Below are positions 49,099 through 60,406 of a DNA stretch of 64,000 bases, one piece after another. A program made the position numbers and the translations under genes. Each line of letters starts with the position of its first letter. Position 1 is the stretch's first letter. Below the pieces are notes generated by a model. It saw only the letters and a list, made by a program, of their open reading frames with translations. It made no database searches and was not told where the DNA came from. This DNA is from Botrytis cinerea B05.10 (lineage: Eukaryota > Ascomycota > Leotiomycetes > Helotiales > Sclerotiniaceae), in the NCBI RefSeq assembly GCF_000143535.2, contig NC_037313.1:2363501-2427500 (forward strand), in the 5' to 3' direction.

Positions 49099-50609
49099 GA
49101 ATTTCTTTGGTTAAAAGTTTGATTGGAAGATGTGTGTTCAATCAATGTTTATGAGAGAGAGAAAAGAACGTAAGATTGTTACTTTCATTCAATTCTCAAT
49201 GTATATGCAATGGTAAGTGATCACAAGACAGTGGAGATTCACAATGCTTAGAAAAGGTTAGACCGTGAAAATGAGTCCCTAGCGCCTTAACGTGGGGTGA
49301 CTTGTTACAAAAATCACGCCACATAGCATGCAGCATGGAGTTTAGTGAAAGCTTGTTTCCGTCTCTTCCAGTAGAATTGAAGGTGGATTTTGGAAAAATG
49401 GAATCTAGATGATTTATATAGTAGGATTGGGAAGGAATTCAAGAAACGATATCAGGCTGTGTAGATCTGTCTCGATAATGGTGGAAGAACAGAGTACAGT
49501 AGTACAGTCTCCAAAGTAGAGTGGGCTATTGGAAGCGATGTATGAGATGACAATATGTGCTGTCGATGCTTCAAGCTTTAATATGGGAATATAAAAACCT
49601 GAAATTCATGCAGACGGCAGATGAATGATTAACCTCCTTCCACCCTACTCCGCATATGAATAACTCGCTCTTAATGCATGGGGAAGTTGATCGCATCGCG
49701 ACCTTGAAGCTCCACAATTACTGAGATCAAATTTTAGAAAGAACTGTATTCATGCAAATTTGATAGGAGAAAACCGGCCAAGAAAGTGACAGATACTGAG
49801 ACTGTTGTGCTTCTAGCAGCATATAAGACGGCGATGTCATTGTCTATCACCACCAGACGCAATTCCATACCGGGGAGATATGATGCTCCTTTAAACAAAG
49901 ACCTGTGAGGTTTTGCAGATTCATTCTCATATCCTCACTACTAGGTAAAGATAGAGATACTTATTATTGTTTGGACCGGCTTAATGTTTTCTAGAAGTTA
50001 TTCAAGTAGAGAATTTGCGGACTTAGCCGACACCTGTGACAATTGGGGGCTAAATTCGCGGGGTAAAATAGTCTTGCCAGAATTACGCACCAAATGTCTA
50101 GAGATCATGGGAAAATTCTCATTTGCTCGGTGACTCCAAATTAAGATGGGTTTCCAAGTTTCTATCTACTCATGTTTGAAGATCTGGCTGAAGAAGAGAA
50201 GTATTCCATAATTACAGATGACGATGTGGTTGCTGGCGCGTCAGAGTCAGACTGTACACCGTATTCTGTACATTAAGAACAATGTGGGGTGGAGGTGTTA
50301 AACTAATTTCACCCTCACTGAAAATTGAAAAGGTTGCTACAAGAAGGTAGGCATTTCTTATCTGTGAAACCATCTCAACTCTTCACTATTCTCGATTTGC
50401 CTCATCGTCGCCAATTTGTTAGTCATCTTTCTTGTCCACTGTGATGTGAAGGATCTTCCAATGGATTGCCTTCTACATTGAAGGAACTAAGTCGCACTCC
50501 AGAAAGAAATTTGTCATGATGGGGGTTTCTCTACGCTATTGCGATATTATTCGCAAATCCAATCCAAACTTCAACTCCTTATTGCCACCACCTCTATCTT
50601 TTCACCGCG
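49099..50609. other. Divergent intergenic, 1.5 kb, nothing recognised
   Basis: Shared upstream space of the carbonic anhydrase and the methyltransferase-like gene. There is no supported frame, and no repeat or RNA gene was seen. Confidence 0.45.
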
Positions 50610-51689
50610 ATGGCTTCTCCCTCTTCTGATGAGATTTTCGATAATTGGGCTGGAATAATAGAAGATGATTTCTCCAAAACAATACTCGAGACATTTGGAC
50701 TATCCAGCGACGATAATTATGTGTATCGTGCCGAATCATTCGCGATGACATTGTCACAAATTCAAGAAACCACTAGTACGGGAAAATTGAAGTACCATTA
50801 CCAAGATCATGGCAAGGTTGTTCAGGTAGGCTGCTTCTATTAACAACTTGTAGACTGATATTGACTGACTTTTAAGGTACCACTCGCAGACATCGATGCC
50901 TATACTTCGATATTCTCTTCCAAGACCGATACATCTAAAGCTCTAGTAGCATTCTCCTCCAACGCAAAGAAAGGCTCACCTCGAGAATGGGTTGCGAATT
51001 ACCTCCAATCTCGTCGAATTCCTCCTTCATATAAGATACCGAAAGCAAAAGCACATACAAACCCATACTATGATATCTGGGCTCATACATGTCGGATGGT
51101 ATCCTTCCTTGGACCACTTCCTGATGCACATTATGCAAATCCCGCGGCCGCAAAAATGACTCATCCGGTTCTTCCTGCTCTTTACCATCATTTTGGATGT
51201 GCCGTACCATCTCACGATTCTCTTTACATAATATCTCAGCTTGTGGAAGAGTCAAAAGCCGATGGAATTATTGATATGGCAAGTGGAAGTGGGTATTGGA
51301 CATACATGTTACGTCGAATGAAGATGAAGGTCAACGCTGTTGATAATATGGCGAGTGAATATAGAAATATGTGGATATCTGATACTGAGAAGGCAGATGG
51401 GGTGGAATATTTGAGGAAGAATGCTGGAGGAAAGAAGAAAGTTTTGTTGATGGTATACATGATTACGGCTGGGACATTCACGAAACGGGTGTTGAACGCT
51501 TATAAAGGGGATATAATTGTGGCAGTCGGGACACAAAACGCGAATCGATACACGGGATTTAGCGACTGCAGTATGGAAGAGTGGTTCCAGAAGGAGATGA
51601 GTGATTGGGAGCTCACTTGTAGGATCTCAATGCCAAGTTTCGCAGGCAAGGATGAAGGGATGTTTGTATGGAAGAGAAAGAGTTTGTGA
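50610..51689 (+). CDS. Methyltransferase-like protein, unknown substrate
   Basis: Exons are 50610-50825 and 50877-51689, giving 342 residues. The N-terminal 150 residues are not recognised. The C-terminal half looks like a class-I SAM methyltransferase: GIIDMASGSGYWTYMLRRM (about 202-220) is a motif-I loop in which the usual acidic E/D-x-G-x-G-x-G reads DMASGSG. An acidic residue ending beta-2 follows (VNAVDNM), then KVLLMVYMITAGTFTKRVLNAYKGDIIVAVG as strands 4 and 5. Tyr and His clusters (HPVLPALYHHFG) precede the fold. No signal peptide or membrane helix is present. It could methylate a small molecule or be a degenerate Rossmann protein; nothing around it indicates the substrate. Confidence 0.75.
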
Positions 51690-53143
51690 GGATTGTGAAA
51701 ATTGACGAGAGCGTGGAATTGGACGGGACTAGAGGATTCTGATATATGATGGTTTATCTATGGATTCATGTCCCGGGGATGGGGAATTCCTTTGGTGCTA
51801 GCATCGATCCTGCCCTTAGAATGATAATCTGGGTGATGCGTAACCTTTTTTATCACTTCCAAATACCTTTTCTGACTTGTTGCCAAGATCCTTCCAATGA
51901 TGACTTGAGCACCCTTCTTGGAGCTTCAGTAAATATCCATGTCAAGGTTGGACAGTCTTATGACCTGCGACAAGTGTTGATCATTACAGTGATAAGTTTG
52001 TGAGTGATACTTTGGGAAGTGATGAAGCGAGAAGGAATATCATGGTAAAGAATGAACTAAACAAAATGGAAGCCTTTCAGAATTTTGATTCAACAGCTAT
52101 TGAGTGTTATCTTTCACCTCAGGATTTTGCAAGTAGTTCATGCAGTATAGCTAACCTGTAGAAAGCGCGAAAAGTTTCTTCCCTTAGCTAGTATCTCTAG
52201 CTCTAGACTACTATTAGATGTCACAAGAACCTACCAGTCAAGCATCACCAACCCTACACCTATCACCTATGTATGAAGGTTCTTTGGTATGGCCACCGAG
52301 TCGTGGTAGGCCACACCATACTAGTCTTAGCATAAAGAAGCTAGTACTCCTTACTTAGAATCAGTATCAATTAGTACTCTTTTACTACTTGATACTAAAT
52401 ACACGTCAAAGACGCTGAAGTCACTTAGGTATCATACTACTTGGCTAAAACTTTGCTTTCATGATTTAACGACTGATCTGCTTAACCCTTTTTCCGTTTC
52501 TTGTTAGATCTACTATCGATTCCTTAAAAGAAAGCCAGCCCAAATATAGTACTAGCTACGAATATTCTGCCAAAAATGCATGTTTTTTGTCATCAATCCT
52601 AAGTAGAGGATGTCTGAATATTCAAGATTCTAAGGATTTTATAGAATTCAAGCGATTGCTTGAGTACTAAACAATCTTAAAAGCTAAACGTGACTATAGC
52701 TAGTCGAGAAGGACAATCCAAATGATGATAGTATCTTTGAAATCGAAAATCTTAATAATACACTTACAGTTAACTTCATAGTTCCACCACTTCCTCGTGA
52801 TCAATTCTCCTACTTCCCAAAACGCCATACGATATGAACTCTTCCAGTATATAAAGTACGAATAATCAAGCACCTCCAAAGAAAGAAACAACAAGCCTAT
52901 ACCCCTTCCACTAGCACATAGCCTCTGCAACCATTGCACTCCCCCTGAACCGCGCTCCCTCTCGCCCACCTGTTGACAAGACAAGTCTTAATCAATATAA
53001 ATTTCTGCTGAAGATATTATATATAGGCAATATTCATTAATGACGCAGCTCCTTGGAGGCTTACTACTAAGCAAGTTTCAGCTCAGATTAAAGAGAGACG
53101 GCATTGATGATAAAGAATCTACACGTACAAACCTCCATATTGC
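51690..53143. other. Intergenic with CTAG/TACT-rich stretch
   Basis: No supported gene. The part from about 52180 to 52560 has odd word usage (many CTAG, AGTACT, TAGTACT words) and an imperfect inverted pair, GTATGGCC with GGCCACACCATAC, near 52290-52330. It could be a decayed transposon fragment, but no coding trace is visible. The frame at 52700-52984 on the minus strand has no domain. Confidence 0.4.
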
Positions 53144-53831
53144 CTAGAAAGTATCACAGGATTGGCTAGAAGCAGTCTGCTCTATGAGATTCAATGCAGT
53201 AAGGGAACCCGATCGTGGCTTTAGGTTTGCACGGCAATCAACATCCTGGATAGTAAATCTGGTCTCGTAACTGAATGGAAAAGTTAGGACCTCAGATGAG
53301 ACACCTCATGAATAGCGAATCCACGGACCTGTCAACGCCGCAAGTTCCATTCTCATAGTACCCTTTTGTGAGACCAAAAATATCAAACACTGTATCAGTA
53401 GTGTCTTTGTTTGCAGTGACATTTACAGGGTAGTGCTGAGATTTATGTTAATCTTTGAAAGTAAAGATATTAATGAACACATACGATCCTGACGGTCAAT
53501 CCATCAGTGACATCTTGAGCTGGGTTCCATCCTCCAAGATTGATGGTGGCATTACTGCTGAAGAATTCAGAGTATCCACATGCAGTGGTGTTGGTAGCTT
53601 CTGCAGCAGTATAAAATCTAATTCAATAATCGTGAGTAGTTGTAGTAGCAAGAATGGCTTTGGCTAAACATCTTTAACTTACTCATTAATCCAATTGGCG
53701 AAGGCTGGATCAACACCTGGTTGAGGAGAATAATATGTCAAATTGCTACCAGCGACGGAGCTGAAGAGCAAAAAGAGTCCTCCTAGAACGCTAAGTCCGG
53801 CTGAAGACGAAGTAGATGCGGAAGATGGCAT
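53144..53831 (-). CDS. Small secreted four-cysteine protein
   Basis: Four short exons, 53831-53683, 53617-53485, 53435-53329 and 53270-53144, give 171 residues; all phases agree and every junction has GT-AG. The N-terminus has a Ser-rich lead, then LSVLGGLFLLFSSVAGS, a clear signal peptide with cleavage near residue 29. The mature part begins NLTYYSPQPGVDPAFANWIN and continues with FYTAAEATNTTACGYSEFFS, NLGGWNPAQDV, GYYENGTCGVDRSYE and DVDCRAN, ending QSCDTF. It has four Cys (two possible disulfides) and several NxT sites. The helix-then-sheet layout recalls secreted NTF2-like proteins, but this is only an impression. Size, secretion and closeness to the AT-rich block make it an effector candidate (inference). 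The third donor, GTCCGT, is weak. Confidence 0.75.
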
Positions 53832-55725
53832 TTTCGATGTTTGGTTTTACTGAAAGAGGACGAAGAATGTAAAGACGTGAATGGTCAGCCGGTTTGAGTT
53901 TAAGTTGCGTGCCATTGGATCTTTATAATACCAATAGGGGTATGACGGCGACGCTCTAGGCTGTACCAAAGTGGCTGTGTTAAAAACCTAGATTTCATTA
54001 TTGAACTAGTTCCGGATTTAATAAAACAATCGAATTACCGAGCCCATGGTCAACCACGCCGATTTGCAAAGCCAGGATCTAGTAGTTGTTGTGGTACGCA
54101 AGTCTGGTGGTGATCAGAGGGCCGGGAGGAGGTTGGGGACTGCGATTTAGGTACAGTTACAGTAATACCGGTCAACCACGGAGAGAGAATTTCGTTGAAA
54201 ATATAGTATCTCGGTTACGATTCGGCCGGGAGAGCACGGCGAAGCCCAAAGATTAAGTTTAAGTTTGCCCTCCACTTTCCGGAGACCCCACCTCTTCGGT
54301 GAAGAAACAACAGGCCGAAATTGAGTATTCAAAATACGCATTGTTGCAGTAGTCTGCACAATACTCATTTCTGGCCGCTTTTTTCTTCCCTGAAGAGTCC
54401 TATGGTCGTTTGCTACGCGCCCTAATTAGCGCCTTTAATTCCCTCGGCGTAAAGAATTTATAGGCATGTCTGCTCTAATGACATGCATCACAATACTCAT
54501 CATGCGACTAAATGTTTTCTGAATTGATCTTATTCAGTCCTAAGAACTTGCTTTCACAAGAGAAATTGCTCGCCTGTTGACTTTCGTCTTTGCTCTTTTC
54601 TCCCAATCTCCCTCTTCTCTTTGTCGCTACCTTCTCAAAAAGAATTTTCCCATTTATTGTAAAATCTAAAACAAAACGCAAGGGATTCCTTCCAATTGAG
54701 AATACTAACCCTAACATCGATATCTCTGGAGATTAGAGCCTGCTGCAAGAATCCAAGACACGAGTATTGCTCCTGTTTGACGAACTTTCAGAACGGGCAA
54801 AGGATAATGAGTGCATTCTCTCTAATTGGAGACCTGAGACAAATTCCTATTGGGAATGATTCAAGAGTATGGAATATCTTCACGATGGATCAGGCAACAT
54901 ATACACTCATTTCTTCGCAGCGTTATGGATGATTATGCAACTCGTCTCCTTTGCTTGAAACTCGATTTCCTCGGAATCCTCATCTGACCAGCCTGTACAG
55001 ATTAACCCATCGCTCAATTCTTTGCCGCCTTGGTTGCTCTTTTCTCGAAATCCTTCCAGGCTCCCAAGATGTGACCCTTCTGTGGATTAGTACTTTCTGT
55101 TATGGCATCTTCGGCATTTTACCCTATTATTATAAAGATCTCTCAAGTTGGCTGGTCTCAAGCGAACGCTGAGTGTGGAGCTTCGTTATATAGCTTTGAT
55201 ATTATCATCTGTTTGTGCTCTGTAACAATTTATGCTGTAAGTTTACTTTCTTCCCTAATTAGAGGCTTGTGATTTGTTAAAATCGCTCACAGCTGTGAAT
55301 TACAGAGATTTGGAAACCTGTATATTCTGACATTTGGGATCATTCCTATCAGATATTCCATGCGGGTATAACGATTGGGCTTACAAGACATTTCCTGGCC
55401 TTTTTCAGGGCCGTTGATCAATTCTATATTGTTAAGCATGGCCAATGCCCGGATTAAAGATTTTGAGTAGTTGGCTGCGGCTGTTCATGTGTTTCTTTGG
55501 TCACATCTATACCTGTTACTTTTCTTGTGACTTCTATGGTGTTCACCAGCTCGAACTCCCGTTTAACAATTAAATTTCTTAAAATATTCAACACCTTGCA
55601 AAATTTTGAAATTGTTTCAGCAGTTGAGATGTACTCAATTATAGAATTGAGTTAAAATATTGAATGTAAGACGTTTTTTTTATGGCCGAACCACTTCATC
55701 TCAAGTCCGTGACCTGTCAAATTCT
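53832..55725. other. Intergenic, 1.9 kb, one small hairpin
   Basis: No supported gene; plus-strand frames at 54696-54932 and 54951-55172 lack domains. ACTCAATT at 55633-55640 and AATTGAGT at 55645-55652 form a perfect 8-bp stem with a 4-nt loop, about 75 nt past the carboxylesterase stop; a role in 3'-end formation is possible but unproven. Confidence 0.45.
53921..53927 (-). promoter_or_regulatory. TATA box of the small secreted protein gene
   Basis: On the minus strand this reads TATAAAG, about 90 nt before the ATG at 53831. CCAAT-type words lie on both sides (about 53931-53935 on the plus strand and 53914-53918 on the minus). Confidence 0.5.
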
Positions 55726-57580
55726 CTAGTAAGGAGTTTGTTGTCCAAAATAGCTCATAATTAGATCAACATTGGCAGTTGGAGAAACAGTGTGATTACC
55801 CCAACCATCACCCAGCTCCATAACGTAGTTGGATGTACCATCGTTAGGATACCAATGGGCCAAAGTACCATTAGTATACGCTCCGCCAGTGTTAGGGTCA
55901 CCAGTTCTAATAAAGTTAACCCAGTAGCCAGTCATCAACTCGCCGATGTAGTAATCTTCATCAGTGAAAGGGTATTTGTCAGTATTGGCGTATAGCGCAT
56001 TCAATGCGTACATGATTTCACTTTGGTGGAAAGCACCCTGGTCCTGTCCTGGTGGAGCATCTACGAAGGATAATTAGTACTGATTCTCTGTGATTATGGA
56101 GCAATGAAGAGCACTTACGGTCCCAGTAGTAGGTGTAGATTGGGCTTGTGGCAGACTCAATCCACTTGTTTGCATAAGCCCAAGAACTGACAAGCGAGAC
56201 ATCTCTTTGAGCAGCGTTCCAAGCCATGTTGGCCAGAGTAACATTACCATCTGCAGGGTAAAGTTTGAAGTATGTGTCAGAGAGATTGCCCCATCGAAGA
56301 GTGTTGTATTCTTTGTATTCAGTGAGATTGTATAAGGTAAGAGATGTAGAGGCACCGCTCTCGTCTTTAGTGTTTCCAGTGATAAGTGGAACATCGTTGG
56401 CAGGGCCTGCGATGAGTTGATCCAAGTATTTCATGGGTAGGACATAACCATCGAGAACAGGCTTGAAGATAAGGGGGTCGTTGCATAGCAAAGCGGTGAT
56501 ATACCAGACGCTACTGTCACGATCGGTGGATCCTTGGATGATATCTGAGAGAGGCAGTTTACGGAGTTCCGCAAGAGTACTGACGTTTTGAGAAGCTGTG
56601 TAGTTAACACCGAAGGACAAAGCTCTCTCCATAGTGACATAAGAAGTAGCTAGACCAGCAAGTAGTGTATCATATGGATATCTAATACCGGATTGTGAGA
56701 TACCACGGTGGAAGTAACCAGTGAAAAGCGGACTATTGATTGCATGGTAAACTTGCGATGAACCGAAAGATTGACCCGCAATTGTAACACTGTCTGGGTC
56801 ACCACCAAAGTTGGCGATGTTGTTTTGAATCCACTTCAAGACCTCAAGTTGATCAAGAATACCATAGTTACCGGAAGTATTGTAACCAGTGGAAGCGAGA
56901 CCCTCTGCATTGAGTTCAGGAGTGGCGAGATAACCTAGAACATCATCACGACGGTTGAATGTGACCATGACAACATTTTTCACTAAAGTGGGGCATGTCA
57001 GTATTCATTCGATGCAAGCAATGCAAATAGAGCTCTACCACTATCTAGAAAAATTTCCAGGTGTAGAAAGTTTGCTCGAATTTGAACCTTAGTTGGTGGA
57101 AATCGTTGAAAACTTACTGGCCATTCCGCCACCATACCACCAAGAATTGTCACTCTCTTCCTCAGAGCCCTGGTTCCAAAGCAAGACTGGGAGCTTATCA
57201 CTGGAAGAGTTTGCGTTCGTCCAGATGTTTAGACTTAGACAATCCTCACTCACATATCCAGTTGCACTACTAGTAGGACAAGCAGGGCCGAAGCTGGTAG
57301 CTTGTAAAGTTTCATTCCATGGCTCTCTAGGTTGAGCTGGCTTCCATCGGTTCTCGTAGCCAGTATCGGCAGCATAAGGAATACCCAAGAAAGCGGCAAC
57401 ATTGCTGGAAGAAACACCAAAGTATTCCTCACTGATGTTGGGAGTGAAGTATTTGTATCCTTGAACGGGACCCAAAGTGGTTTGGATTGTTTTGTTATAA
57501 AGCTGTGCATTCGTAGGTGTAGCTGCTAACAAAGCCGAGGAGGCCAGAGTCACGGCAAATTTGGAAGAAAAGAACGGCAT
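55726..57580 (-). CDS. Secreted type-B carboxylesterase
   Basis: Alpha/beta-hydrolase of the carboxylesterase/lipase type-B family, acting outside the cell on esters. Predicted exons are 57580-57118, 57074-57039, 56982-56119 and 56060-55726, giving 565 residues with matching phases. The signal peptide is MPFFSSKFAVTLASSALLAA with a cut near AQ. Family motifs are FLGIPYAA, SEDCLSLNIWT, the nucleophile VTIAGQSFGSS (Ser238), the acid TGNTKDESG (Glu374) and DHAPPGQDQGAFHQSEIMYA (His466), so the triad is complete. An unusual acidic insert, NQGSEEESDNSW, sits just before the oxyanion loop WYGGGMA. Intron 1 is only 43 nt and its acceptor is uncertain, so about 12 residues after GGGMA may be wrong. 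Many NxS/T sites fit secretion. Confidence 0.9.
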
Positions 57581-58506
57581 GGTTGATTGAATCGTCTCGG
57601 AATGAGCGACACTTAGTAAAGACTGTCGTTATAGATGTCTGGCTGACCAGTTGTTGAATGTTTTGCTAACCCCTATTTATACCATAGATCGATTGCCTCA
57701 TTGAAGGTGCCGCGTAATTTCGGATGAACGTACAACTAACTGCAAGTGGGCACTTACGCACAATGAATGAAGGACTCCGGGGACCTTTAGTTCCTGATGC
57801 CCCACAGACGTTGCAATAGTGCCACTTATGATTCTTAAATAGAATATCCATCTATTAATGGGCGATTTACCATTGTCCATTGTCTACAGACCGATGCATT
57901 TTGATTCTAGACCGAAATGATAATCGTTGCCTCCATGTATATATTTCGGCTTAGAGAGCTATAACAGGAAAGCCGCTCATGGTATTCTACAAAGGTAAAT
58001 GCTACAGGAAAGAAGGTACTTGACTATTGTCTTTCATGAAAAGTATTATTTATGATGCCAATTCCTCTTGGCAAAGAATTTGGGATTTCGGGACCGTGTC
58101 GGAGGTTCCTTAACCACCGAACATGGATCTCCTCTTCCGCCAAGCCACAAACTCAATAAAAGCTACAACTGCCGTGTACTATGTCCAAGCACGGCAATGG
58201 AAAATAAATTTAGTGTCGAACAGGTCCTATCATTTGAATTGGAATGCCAAGCTTTTATCTCGAAAGAATACGCGTCATCTAATACATTCGGACCCGAAAT
58301 CGAAAAATCTTGTTTCGACATACTCTATTTGAGCATCACATTAGTAATAGTAGCTAGAAAACATTGCAGTCTTGTAAACAATTTAATTCGGGTTTGTGTT
58401 TTCATAGGAAAAGAAAGTTCGGCGTTTCTCCAAGACCGTTCTTAATCTGATAGCAGTAGTATACATAATGCGCTTCTGTAATATCTATTAGATTCATCGC
58501 GTTCAC
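57581..58506. other. Intergenic, 0.9 kb, last normal-GC DNA
   Basis: 5' flank of the carboxylesterase and the edge of normal base composition. An open stretch at 58053-58445 on the plus strand is frame-shifted in several places and has no domain. Confidence 0.4.
57674..57681 (-). promoter_or_regulatory. TATA box of the carboxylesterase gene
   Basis: Minus-strand TATAAATA about 95 nt before the ATG at 57580, a normal place for a fungal core promoter. Confidence 0.5.
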
Positions 58507-59233
58507 CCCTGTGGTGGCAGAATCCGCGATTGACAAAGTGACCGCTTTGTTAGCCCTAGAAAATATTCAATATTTTTATAATATATTGAAAAAAGCATTT
58601 TTCAATTATTAATTAGAGAGCTTTTTCTTTCGTAAATGATTAAAAAACTTTACTTCAAAAGGACTTAATGAAATTCTTGAATTCTAATTTGAAATAATCA
58701 ATATTTTATTCATATTGAATTCGATTAGTAATTGAATTGAATATGAATATATAGATTAGAGTTAAATAGAAAATGTATATAAATAGTATATTCTGTATAG
58801 TATGGTATAGTAATAAAACTTCTGATTGAAAAAGAAAATGAAAGTGAAATAAGTGAGTGATTTACCTTTCACTTCCTTTTCCCTTTAAGCTTTCGGCTAA
58901 TGTCTTTCACCTACTTTATAACTCTTACACTTACTTCCCCCCTTCTCCTAACTCTTATATTTGCTTCCCTTCTATTTACCTTTCCTTCAACTTTTATATT
59001 CATTGAATTCTGAAAGCTTTAAAGCTTTTCAAAGCTTTTATTTTCTTTTTTTCTATTAAAAGTCAATATTAAACAGGTTCCATTTAGAGCAGCGAATATT
59101 CATTAATAATGAAAAAGCTATTTTGTTATTGATAAAGAGAATATATTATAAATGTAATGTATGTATTAAAATTTGTATGGGGATTTATATTGAATTTCTT
59201 TTCGTCGAAAGTATTAACTTGGCCACCACAGGG
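58507..59233. mobile_element. Candidate 727-bp TIR element
   Basis: CCCTGTGGTGGC at 58507-58518 is exactly matched by its reverse complement GCCACCACAGGG at 59222-59233. The flanks are CAC (58504-58506) and CAC (59234-59236), a possible 3-bp target duplication. The inside is AT-rich with a C/T-rich patch (58870-58990) and no open frame, so it would be non-autonomous. Confidence 0.5.
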
Positions 59234-59545
59234 CACCTGTACAATTCAATTTTGACAAGTTGATTTCATTGTCGGCATTAACACCACGCTATGAAAAGTT
59301 CCGATGACGATATTTTGGCATGGGGAGAGAGGGTGCATGCACACAAATGGCTCGCGTCGGCATATAGCATACATCAGATGTTTTGCACTCGTAGAAAGGC
59401 GGTGAAGGAAGTTAACAACGTTCTTATCAAATTCAATAAGTACGCAGATTCTTAAATAGTCCTCAAGGAGGATAAGTTGAAATCATGCTCAAGTTCCCCG
59501 AATGGAGATATTTCCTATTTATGAAATTCCATAATAGGTAACGTA

Positions 59546-59972
59546 GTTTAACACCGAGTGGCCCATATCATCGAGTGGCCCACTTCAAAATACACCAATA
59601 TTAAGCTTTTTCTAATATTTATATTTTAATAACCAAACATTATTTTTGTAAAAGAAAAAGATATTAAATAATAATAAAAAATTAGTTTTTTAAAAATCTA
59701 GTTTTTATATAAATATTTCTATTATATTTTAAAAAAAATCGAAATTGTTACGATTTTCGTTACAAAAATATTATTTCAATAATAACTCATATATCAATTT
59801 GAATTTTCCAAAACAAATTAGATTTTTATAATATTTATATAATCAAATATTCTAATTTCAATTTTTTAAAAATTCTATCGATAAATAAAGAAAGTGCACA
59901 ATTATACACGAACGAATTTTGTATATATTTTGAAATGGGCCACTCGATAATATAAACCATTCGATGTTAAAC
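59546..59972. mobile_element. MITE-like 427-bp element with long inverted ends
   Basis: The left end (59546 to about 59600) and right end (about 59918-59972) are inverted copies over roughly 50 bp. Shared blocks include GTTTAAC, ATCGAGTGGCCCA and TTCAAAATA. Within the left arm, CGAGTGGCCCA occurs twice, and the matching words in the right arm are partly changed by C-to-T/G-to-A. The interior is AT-rich and non-coding. Target duplication is unclear. Confidence 0.65.
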
Positions 59973-59975
59973 TTA

Positions 59976-60081
59976 TCAGGAAACAATCATTTGATTAAAT
60001 ATATATAATAGATTCACTATTTCAAAAGCATCTAGAATACTTTACACTTTTGTGAATCAATAAGAAAGTGGATTACTTCTA
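59976..60081. repeat. Direct repeat copy A (about 106 bp)
   Basis: Pairs with 60301-60406 at an offset of 325 bp and aligns without gaps. By eye there are about 18 differences, all transitions. It starts 3-4 bp right of the MITE-like element. Confidence 0.8.
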
Positions 60082-60300
60082 ATATTATATTCCAAATACA
60101 AAGATGTCTTATTCTGAAATTCTTATTTGTATAAATTTGAGTAAGGATAATTGTATTTTGAATTCAATCTCAATAATTGATTCAATTACAACTATTGTAT
60201 TTCTAGTATTCTATATTTATAGAATCCTGTATTTATAGCATTACTAGCTCCTTCCTAATTGACGTATATCGAATAGATCTATATAAGATGGAAATGAATA

Positions 60301-60406
60301 TCAAGAAGCGATTATTTGATTAAGTATATATAATAGATTCATTATTCCAAAAGCATTTGGAATATTTTATGCTTTTGTGGGTCAATGGGAAAGTGGATCA
60401 CTCCTG
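60301..60406. repeat. Direct repeat copy B (about 106 bp)
   Basis: Partner of 59976-60081. This copy keeps more G/C at the differing sites, so it is the less mutated one at most but not all positions. Confidence 0.8.

Noticed and set aside
55633..55652. Rho-independent-like terminator
   Set aside because: A perfect hairpin exists past the carboxylesterase stop, but such terminators are bacterial; kept only as a note.
58053..58445. 125-codon frame upstream of the AT block
   Set aside because: It needs a non-ATG start, has no domain, and the in-frame ATG at 58053 meets a stop after 34 codons in another frame.
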